This document shows positions 30,911 through 35,461 of a DNA stretch of 35,461 nucleotides, one piece after another. Position 1 is the first letter of the stretch; each line of letters starts with the position of its first letter. The translations under genes were made by a program, and so were the position numbers. Source of the DNA: a virus; the IMG/VR virus record IMGVR_UViG_3300035666_001650, positions 1 to 35,461 of that record. One strand, given 5' to 3'. The notes under the pieces were generated by a model. That model ran no database searches. It saw only the letters and a program-made list of their open reading frames with translations, and was not told the DNA's origin.

Positions 30911-31677
30911 CGATCGGCTCGCTGTTCTCGGGCATTGGCGGCTTGGAGCTCGGTCTTGAGCGCGCGGGGCTTGGGCCGGTGATGTGGCAGTGCGAGATCG
31001 ACCCGTTCGCTCTCGCCGTCCTCGAGCGCCACTGGCCGGAGGCGACTCGCGTGCGTGACGTGCGCGACGTCTCACCGAAGACGGTGCGCGAGGTGTCGCT
31101 CATCTGCGGCGGGTTCCCCTGCCAAGACGTGAGTGTCGCGGGGAAAGGTGCCGGACTTGCCGGCGAGAGGTCCGGACTGTGGTCCGAGTTCAGGAGGGTG
31201 GTCGATGAGTGTCAGCCAGCAACGGTCGTCGTCGAGAACGTCGCGCAAGGGATCTCTCGATGGCTCCCAGCTGTCGTCGGAGACCTGCGAGGGCTTGGAT
31301 ACGTACCGTGTCCCATCGTGCTTTCTGCCGGAGAGTGCGGAGCTCCGCACCGCCGCGCTCGAGCCTTCGTCGTTGCCGACACCGACGGCAGCGTCTTACG
31401 GCTCATCCAACAACGGCAACCCGGGCGACCATCGCGAGGAGTACGCGACGAAGGGCAAGCCGTCGCTTTGGACGATGGCCGAGCATGGCGATCTGCCGGG
31501 GCATCCGCGTGGACCTCTCTCCCCCGAGTGGGTCGAGTGGGCAATGGGATTCCCGGAAGGGTGGACGGTGCCGGGCAACGGACAGACCGGCTTCGGGTTC
31601 TAGGCAACGCCGTGGTTCCGCATGTGGCGGAGGTCATCGGCCGGATCATCGTGGCAGCGCATGGGAGGTCATCGTGA
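30907..31677 (+). CDS. C5-cytosine DNA methyltransferase
   Basis: A 256-residue enzyme that adds a methyl to C5 of cytosine. AdoMet motif I is LFSGIGGLELGLE (about residues 6-18), catalytic motif IV GGFPCQDVS with Cys 72, motif VI VVVENVAQG (about 107-115), motif VIII CGAPHRRARAF (about 144-154) and motif X LGNAVVPHVAEVIG (232-245). The region between VIII and X (155-230), where target recognition lies, is short. This stretch, from 31205 to 31603, is also covered by a +1-frame open reading frame with its own ribosome-binding site, and host-frame third-position G+C drops there. Start ATG 30907, ATGA overlap. Confidence 0.9.
   Translation: MTIGSLFSGIGGLELGLERAGLGPVMWQCEIDPFALAVLERHWPEATRVRDVRDVSPKTVREVSLICGGFPCQDVSVAGKGAGLAGERSGLWSEFRRVVDECQPATVVVENVAQGISRWLPAVVGDLRGLGYVPCPIVLSAGECGAPHRRARAFVVADTDGSVLRLIQQRQPGRPSRGVRDEGQAVALDDGRAWRSAGASAWTSLPRVGRVGNGIPGRVDGAGQRTDRLRVLGNAVVPHVAEVIGRIIVAAHGRSS
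31205..31603 (+). CDS. Nested overprinted gene inside the C5-methyltransferase
   Basis: A 132-residue frame lies wholly within the methyltransferase gene in the +1 frame. ATG 31205 is preceded by AGGAGGG (31192-31198), a canonical ribosome-binding site 7 bp away. Third-position G+C in this frame is about 79% by hand count, against about 59% for the host frame over the same bases. The protein contains LPTPTAASYG (57-66), TKGKPSLWTMAEHG (82-95) and LSPEWVEWAMGFPEGWT (105-121). I recall that pattern from methyltransferase-associated phage proteins and from the C-terminal part of some C5-methyltransferases. Its function is unknown. A remnant of an ancestral frame or a frameshifted second product are alternatives. 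Confidence 0.75.
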   Translation: MSVSQQRSSSRTSRKGSLDGSQLSSETCEGLDTYRVPSCFLPESAELRTAALEPSSLPTPTAASYGSSNNGNPGDHREEYATKGKPSLWTMAEHGDLPGHPRGPLSPEWVEWAMGFPEGWTVPGNGQTGFGF

Positions 31678-31856
31678 ACGACGACGTGGGCAAGCAGGTT
31701 GACGAGGTGATGAGTCGGATCGCCGCGCACAGAATGGCGACGGGCCGCGTTCACCCGAGGGTCACGATCGAGTTCTACGAGTGCGTTGCGGAGCAGTGCG
31801 CGGAAGTCGCTGACGCGCTTCGTGAGGAGCACTTGGACGAGGACGAGAGCGAGTGA
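31674..31856 (+). CDS. Small hypothetical protein after the methyltransferase
   Basis: A 60-residue product from GTG 31674, overlapping the methyltransferase stop (GTGA). It is helical with a strongly acidic C-terminus (EEHLDEDESE) and one Cys pair in FYECVAEQCAEVAD. The stop overlaps the next start in the same way. A zinc site would need more ligands than visible. Function is unknown. Confidence 0.6.
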   Translation: MNDDVGKQVDEVMSRIAAHRMATGRVHPRVTIEFYECVAEQCAEVADALREEHLDEDESE

Positions 31857-32008
31857 CCGACGCGGAGCGAGCGGTGCTCGCCTCGATGCGCGGCGGTCGC
31901 GTGCTCGTGCCGTGGGCGACGGCGAGCGATGTGGTCGCGCAGCTCGAGGCGCAGGGCTGCGAGGTGGTGCGGTCGGTGTGGTGCACCGTGATCGTGTGGA
32001 TGGCATAG
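31853..32008 (+). CDS. 51-residue hypothetical protein
   Basis: The frame runs from GTG 31853 (GTGA overlap) to a TAG at 32006. It encodes a small helix (TDAERAVLASMRGGRVLVPW) followed by a second helix and a hydrophobic strand (VVRSVWCTVIVWMA). The short last strand could be a membrane-associated tail. Between it and the helicase there are 44 bases ending in the GGGGAGACGAC initiation sequence. The reading is supported mainly by its overlap. Confidence 0.5.
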   Translation: MTDAERAVLASMRGGRVLVPWATASDVVAQLEAQGCEVVRSVWCTVIVWMA

Positions 32009-32052
32009 AGACGACGACAGACAGCCGCGTAGCGTCGCGGCGGGGAGACGAC

Positions 32053-33690
32053 ATGACGAAAGTGCAGGCGCACGATCTCCGGCCCTACCAGGTCGAGGCG
32101 ATCGCGAGCATCGAGCGAGAGTGGGAATCGGGCCGACGGCGCACGCTGCTCGTGCTCGCCACCGGGCTCGGGAAGACCACCGTCTTCTCCGAGATCGTCC
32201 GGCGCCACTACAAGAGCACCGGACGGCGCGCGCTCGTGCTCGCGCATCGCATCGAGCTCGTGCAGCAAGCGGCGCAGCGCCTCGAGGCCACGGGCTGCGC
32301 GGTCGAGATCGAGAGCGGCGATCGGCGAGCGAGCAAGCTCGGCGCGCTCTTCGGGTCGGTCGCGGTCGTGGGCACGGTGCAGACGTTGAGGGGCAAGCGG
32401 CTCGCGAAGTGGCCGCGCGACGCGTTCTCGCTCGTCGTGATCGATGAAGCGCACCGCGCGACCGCGACCATGTACCGCGAGATCCTCGATCACTTCGGCG
32501 AGGCCGTCGTCCTCGGCGTGACCGCGACGCCGGACCGCGGCGACGGCATCGCGCTCGGCGGCGTCTTCGACAGCACGGCCTACACGATGACGATCCTCGA
32601 CGGCGTGCGAGGCGGGTACCTCTGCGACGTGCGCTCGCGCCTGATCCCGCTCGACTGCGTGAGCCTCGACGGCGTGCGGACGACGAAGCAGGAGCACGGG
32701 CGCGATCTGTCGGCCGAGGACATCGCGCGCGCGATGGAAGGGCTTGAGCCTATGCACGCGATCGCCGCGCCGCTCGTGCGTGAGGCCGGCGATCGGAAGA
32801 CGCTGGTCTTCATGCCGAGCGTCGCGACCGCGCACGCGCTTGCAGAGGTGCTCGCGGGCTACGTCGGCGCGGGCAAGGTGCGCTCGCTCGACGGCGGCAG
32901 CGACCCCGACGTGCGCGCGAAGGTGATCGCGGACTACTCGCGCGGTGACGTGCAGTTCTTGATCAACTGTGCCCTCTTCACGGAGGGTTTCGACGCGCCC
33001 GCAACCGCATGCGTGGCCGTCGCGAGGCCCACGAAGAGTCGGGCGCTGTACGCGCAGATGGTCGGTCGAGGAACGCGCCTCGCGCCCGGCAAGACTGACT
33101 GCCTCGTGCTCGACTTCCATCCGAGCAACACGCACCACGACCTCGCGCACGTGGTCGACATCTTCGACGGCGACGATCTCGACGCGGTGCCCGCGAAGAT
33201 GGTCGCCGAAGAACTCGCAGCCGGCGCGACCGTCATGGAGGCGCGCGAGAAGGCCCGCGAGCGTGCGGCCGAGGAGGCGCGGAAGCTGGCCGAGCGTCGC
33301 GAGCGTGCGGCGCGCGCGATGGTGCAGGCGCAGGCCACCTACCGCGCGATCGATCGGCGCATGTGGACAATCGACGACGTGTGCGGCGTCTCGTACGAGG
33401 CGTACGCGCCGACTGTGCCGCGAGCTCGCGAAGATCAGCTCGCGCGCCTCGAGGCGCTCCGCGTGCCCATCGCAATGAACGAGACGGTCCGCAGCGCCTC
33501 GGAGAAGCTGGCCGAGGCCACGCGCCGACGACGCAACGGGCTGTGCTCGGTCCGCCAGGCGCAGACGCTGATCCGGTGCGGCCTGCGCGGTGACGTGACC
33601 TACCAGGAGGCTCGCGACATCATGGACCGGCTCGCAGCCGCGAGGTGGAAGCCATCGCCCGAGATGCTGGCGCAGTACGGGCACCGATGA
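32053..33690 (+). CDS. SF2 DNA helicase (DEAH/Res type)
   Basis: A 545-residue ATP-dependent helicase. Motifs are Walker A ATGLGKT (36-42), motif Ia AHRIELVQQA, II IDEAH (130-134), III TATP (157-160), and in the second RecA-like domain IV-V (about 249-312, e.g. FLINCALFTEGFDAP) and VI QMVGRGTR (335-342). A charged helical C-terminal domain follows (about 380-545) whose end (SVRQAQTLIRCGLRGDVTYQ) resembles a small helical accessory module. ATG 32053 is supported by GGGGAG 5-10 bp upstream. It is the probable replication or recombination helicase. Confidence 0.9.
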   Translation: MTKVQAHDLRPYQVEAIASIEREWESGRRRTLLVLATGLGKTTVFSEIVRRHYKSTGRRALVLAHRIELVQQAAQRLEATGCAVEIESGDRRASKLGALFGSVAVVGTVQTLRGKRLAKWPRDAFSLVVIDEAHRATATMYREILDHFGEAVVLGVTATPDRGDGIALGGVFDSTAYTMTILDGVRGGYLCDVRSRLIPLDCVSLDGVRTTKQEHGRDLSAEDIARAMEGLEPMHAIAAPLVREAGDRKTLVFMPSVATAHALAEVLAGYVGAGKVRSLDGGSDPDVRAKVIADYSRGDVQFLINCALFTEGFDAPATACVAVARPTKSRALYAQMVGRGTRLAPGKTDCLVLDFHPSNTHHDLAHVVDIFDGDDLDAVPAKMVAEELAAGATVMEAREKARERAAEEARKLAERRERAARAMVQAQATYRAIDRRMWTIDDVCGVSYEAYAPTVPRAREDQLARLEALRVPIAMNETVRSASEKLAEATRRRRNGLCSVRQAQTLIRCGLRGDVTYQEARDIMDRLAAARWKPSPEMLAQYGHR

Positions 33691-34262
33691 TCGCCGACCC
33701 TCACTCCCTCGCGTGGCGTCTCGAACGCGTTCGCTTCCTCGGCCTCACCGTCGAGCCTCGCGGCGTGCCCGTCTGCCACGGCGACGCGTGGGTCCCCGAC
33801 CCGACGCCGTGGGCCCGCGCTCCGGCCCGCGCAGGGTGGCCCTCGCTCGACGTCGAGGCCGACTCCGCGCGCGCTCGAGCGTGGGTGATCGACGCGTGCA
33901 CGGACGACCTCCGCGCGGCGCACACGCGCGCTCTCTGGCGCGACGTCCAGCGCATCGAGGTCGCGGGGGCCGTGGACGCGATCGAGCGGTGCACGCGCCT
34001 CCACGCGATGCTAGACGCGCTCCGGCCCAGCTGGGATGAGGCCGAGCAGACGCTTCGCGCGATGATGGCCTCCGCGCGCGCTCTGGCGGCCTACGAGCCG
34101 CTCACGCACGAGCAGGCGGCCGAGGTGCTGGGGTGGACCGTCGAGGCCGTCAGAGGGGCCGTACGGCGCGGGGACGTGCGGTCGGTCAAGCACGGGGCGC
34201 GGCGTCGGATTCCGTACGAGGAGGTCAAGCGGCTCGCGCTGGAATCGTCTGGAAAAATCTGA
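33687..34262 (+). CDS. Protein with C-terminal Xis/MerR-like helix-turn-helix
   Basis: A 191-residue protein from ATG 33687 (ATGA overlap with the helicase). The N-terminal 130 residues are an unrecognised helical domain. Residues about 136-185 read LTHEQAAEVLGWTVEAVRGA, then VRRGDVRSVKHGARRRIPYE, the typical excisionase or MerR-like HTH_17 fold, with a winged turn. No integrase was found, so it is more likely a regulator than an excisionase. Its stop lies 26 bp before the first TGTCGCGAC operator. It could be the protein that acts on these sites. Confidence 0.7.
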   Translation: MIADPHSLAWRLERVRFLGLTVEPRGVPVCHGDAWVPDPTPWARAPARAGWPSLDVEADSARARAWVIDACTDDLRAAHTRALWRDVQRIEVAGAVDAIERCTRLHAMLDALRPSWDEAEQTLRAMMASARALAAYEPLTHEQAAEVLGWTVEAVRGAVRRGDVRSVKHGARRRIPYEEVKRLALESSGKI

Positions 34263-34288
34263 ACGAAACCGGCCATGTAGAAAATACT

Positions 34289-34330
34289 TGTCGCGACGCG
34301 CTTGCGTCCTGCGGTGTCGCGACAAATAAT
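34289..34330 (+). promoter_or_regulatory. Operator-controlled promoter of module A (P2)
   Basis: TTGCGT (34302-34307) and AATAAT (34325-34330) are 17 bp apart. Two palindromic sites, TGTCGCGACG (34289-34298) and TGTCGCGACA (34315-34324), flank the -35. The second occupies the spacer up to the -10. Their starts are 26 bp apart. The promoter recurs 637 bp downstream as P3 with near-identical sequence and resembles P1 at 919-947. Strong repression by a dimeric protein is the natural reading. Confidence 0.75.
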
Positions 34331-34338
34331 CACCTCAT

Positions 34339-34357
34339 GCCCAGCACGGAGTTGGGC
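34339..34357 (+). promoter_or_regulatory. 5' leader hairpin of module A
   Basis: GCCCA (34339-34343) pairs with TGGGC (34353-34357) around GCACGGAGT. The loop ACGGAG is conserved in all three promoter leaders while the stem bases change in complementary fashion in copy 1. The AGGAG site of the small gene follows at 34363-34367. Confidence 0.45.
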
Positions 34358-34374
34358 GGCACGAGGAGACGACA

Positions 34375-34599
34375 ATGCTGAAGAACAACGGATGCGGAAC
34401 GGTGCTGGCGGCGAACGGGGAGCTTCTCGGCACGTACATCACGCGCGGAGATCAGATGTTCGTCAAGCCGACGTTCGGCCCGCTCGCTGGCGAGATGCTT
34501 GCCGTGGACGATGCCGTGTGGGCGGATGCGACGTGCCGCGCGGTCACGCTCGGATGGCGCGACTCGGTGTCGGCGCAGGAGAAGATCGCGGCCCGCTGA
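34375..34599 (+). CDS. Small hypothetical protein of module A
   Basis: A 74-residue protein with GAGGAGACGACA directly upstream of ATG 34375. It begins as a beta-rich segment (VLAANGELLGTYITRGDQMF) and ends with a short acidic-basic helix (DSVSAQEKIAAR). It lies between promoter P2 and the terminator at 34671-34706, so the unit is a single-gene cassette. The equivalent gene of module B has no sequence similarity, although promoter, leader and terminator are the same. Function is unknown. Confidence 0.7.
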   Translation: MLKNNGCGTVLAANGELLGTYITRGDQMFVKPTFGPLAGEMLAVDDAVWADATCRAVTLGWRDSVSAQEKIAAR

Positions 34600-34746
34600 C
34601 TGGCACCTCGGAGCGCGACGCGGTAGGATGCCCTCCGCGTCGTCGTCTCCCCTCTCGTGGCGCACGGAACCGCCCGCCAAGGCCCGCTTGGTGGGCGTTT
34701 TCGTTTCCGGGGCCCGCGTCGGTCACGCGTGAGTCACGCCGCATGT
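34600..34746. repeat. Terminator-containing repeat, copy 2
   Basis: This 147-base block is the same as 35325-35461 except for C/T at 34609 versus 35334, and its bases 34641-34746 match 1-106. It contains the intrinsic terminator. With the matching promoter leaders upstream it shows that the two small-gene modules arose by duplication around unlike genes. After 34746 the copies diverge. Confidence 0.95.
34671..34706 (+). terminator. Rho-independent terminator (copy 2)
   Basis: Same 11-bp stem, 5-nt loop and T-rich tail as copy 1 (offset 34640). It ends the small gene of module A and isolates promoter P3 of module B. Confidence 0.9.
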
Positions 34747-34889
34747 AAGGCGATCGATGGCGGCGGATGGAGCCCGAGCAAAGACCATCGGAAGACGCTC
34801 GCTCAAGCCCGAGACCGCGCCGGCCAGCTCGCCACCATCCTACGCGGAACCAAGGACGCGTTCGACTGGCGTGACCTCCGCGCGCGCCC
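34747..34889 (+). other. Residual sequence between modules; open frame without a start
   Basis: The 143 bases hold an open frame ending at the TGA 34897-34899, with residues such as GGGWSPSKDHRKTLAQARDR and GTKDAFDWRDLRARPKI. No start codon with a ribosome-binding site is present after the upstream terminator; the open frame extends through the terminator repeat itself. It resembles the 3' end of a gene cut off by module duplication or exchange. The same AAAAATCTGA stop context precedes module A at 34253-34262. Confidence 0.4.
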
Positions 34890-34925
34890 AAAAATCTGAG
34901 CGGAACCGGCCATGTAGAAAATACT

Positions 34926-34967
34926 TGTCGCGACGCCCTTGCGTTCTGCCGTGTCGCGACAAATAAT
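34926..34967 (+). promoter_or_regulatory. Operator-controlled promoter of module B (P3)
   Basis: TTGCGT (34939-34944) and AATAAT (34962-34967) are 17 bp apart. Operators TGTCGCGACG (34926-34935) and TGTCGCGACA (34952-34961) have the same geometry as in P2. Both operator sequences are unchanged between the copies while surrounding bases differ. The leader hairpin follows at 34976-34994 with a weaker 4-bp stem that includes a G-U pair. Confidence 0.75.
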
Positions 34968-35013
34968 CACCCCATGCCTAGCACGGAGCCGGGCGGAACA
35001 AGGAGACGACAAG

Positions 35014-35322
35014 ATGACCAGCACGACGGCGAAGGCGACGGTGGAGACGGTGGCGGCGGCGCTCGAGCGCGGCGATTTCCAGGCCGCGAAGGCCGCGATC
35101 GCGGCATGGTTCGACGGGCTCACGCCCGAGATGGCCGCGGAGATGCGCGCCGCGTCTCGCGCGCCGCATGACGCCGCCGTGTCGGCGCACCGCGCGATCG
35201 TGGACCGTGCACGCACCGAGCGCGGACTGTCGGCGCATGTGATGACGGCCCAGCGCGCGGCGGACCTGTGGGGCCAGCTGTGGAGCGGGTCGGCTCGCGT
35301 GGCAAGCAAGGCGGGACTCTGA
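35014..35322 (+). CDS. Small helical hypothetical protein of module B
   Basis: A 102-residue protein. AAGGAGACGACAAG precedes ATG 35014. The sequence is Ala-rich and helical throughout (TVETVAAALERGDFQAAKAA, then VSAHRAIVDRARTERGLSAH). No Cys, membrane span or known motif is present. It is a monocistronic cassette, with promoter P3 upstream and the last terminator immediately downstream. A regulator, decoy or anti-host role is possible but unsupported. Confidence 0.7.
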   Translation: MTSTTAKATVETVAAALERGDFQAAKAAIAAWFDGLTPEMAAEMRAASRAPHDAAVSAHRAIVDRARTERGLSAHVMTAQRAADLWGQLWSGSARVASKAGL

Positions 35323-35324
35323 CC

Positions 35325-35461
35325 CTGGCACCTTGGAGCGCGACGCGGTAGGATGCCCTCCGCGTCGTCGTCTCCCCTCTCGTGGCGCACGGAACCGCCC
35401 GCCAAGGCCCGCTTGGTGGGCGTTTTCGTTTCCGGGGCCCGCGTCGGTCACGCGTGAGTCA
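35325..35461. repeat. Terminator-containing repeat, copy 3 (reaches window end)
   Basis: Bases 35325-35461 match 34600-34736 with one difference. Bases 35366-35461 are identical to 1-96, and the window ends inside the repeat. This is the evidence that the window's two ends are the same locus. Confidence 0.95.
35396..35431 (+). terminator. Rho-independent terminator (copy 3)
   Basis: Same stem-loop and T-rich tail as copies 1 and 2 (offset 35365 from copy 1). It ends the module B gene and probably is the same physical terminator as copy 1. Confidence 0.9.

Noticed and set aside
31762-33684. A 640-codon minus-strand frame opposite the helicase
   Set aside because: The plus-strand frame has all SF2 motifs; the antisense frame shows none and lacks a ribosome-binding site.
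1-35461. CRISPR array, retroelement or diversity-generating system
   Set aside because: No regularly spaced direct repeats of 24-40 bp with unique spacers, no reverse transcriptase motif and no template/variable repeat pair were seen. The only arrays are the 11-bp repeats and the terminator modules.

Overview
This window is almost certainly a complete or nearly complete genome of a tailed phage with a short-tailed (podovirus-type) virion. The last 96 bases repeat the first 96 exactly, so it closes into a circle of about 35,365 bp, as expected for a circularly permuted or terminally redundant phage. The DNA is very G+C-rich with strong G/C preference at third codon positions, which implies a high-G+C bacterial host; the sequence alone does not name it. 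No integrase, RNA polymerase, DNA polymerase or primase was recognised.

Layout. Bases 1-993 are non-coding: a Rho-independent terminator, an array of five 11-bp repeats in exact helical phase (139-193) and a promoter (919-947). From 994 to 24845 everything is on the plus strand. First come small proteins (two with Cys pairs, one ribbon-helix-helix-like) and a likely small terminase. Then follow the large terminase, portal, scaffold, major capsid protein, probable decoration protein, a tRNA-like gene with anticodon CAT, adaptor, large nozzle-like protein, three internal/ejection-type proteins, tail fibre and receptor-binding candidates (LamG-like and collagen-like) and a lysis set ending in a zinc amidase. 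Most genes overlap by 4 nt (ATGA or GTGA), which fixes many starts and suggests translational coupling.

From 28201 down to 24846 a minus-strand operon encodes two small proteins, a YqaJ-type exonuclease, a RecT-type annealing protein and, after a gap with a 16-bp inverted repeat, three small proteins. It diverges from a plus-strand operon beginning with a Cro/CI-like repressor (28310). That operon continues with a single-span peptide, a beta-class amino-methyltransferase, a RuvC-like resolvase, a C5-cytosine methyltransferase, an SF2 helicase and an Xis-like helix-turn-helix protein. Two tandem copies of a promoter/operator-leader-small gene-terminator module follow, and the second terminator is also the start of the window.

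How it works together: the structural genes build a T7-like particle with ejection proteins. RecT, exonuclease, RuvC-like resolvase and helicase would give recombination-driven replication that borrows host polymerases. The methyltransferases probably protect phage DNA. The repressor and the TGTCGCGACA operators are likely switch components.

Most notable observations: (1) a complete 132-codon gene with its own strong Shine-Dalgarno nested in the +1 frame inside the C5-methyltransferase gene; (2) a repeated promoter module with palindromic operators and a conserved leader hairpin; (3) the helically phased 11-bp repeat array.
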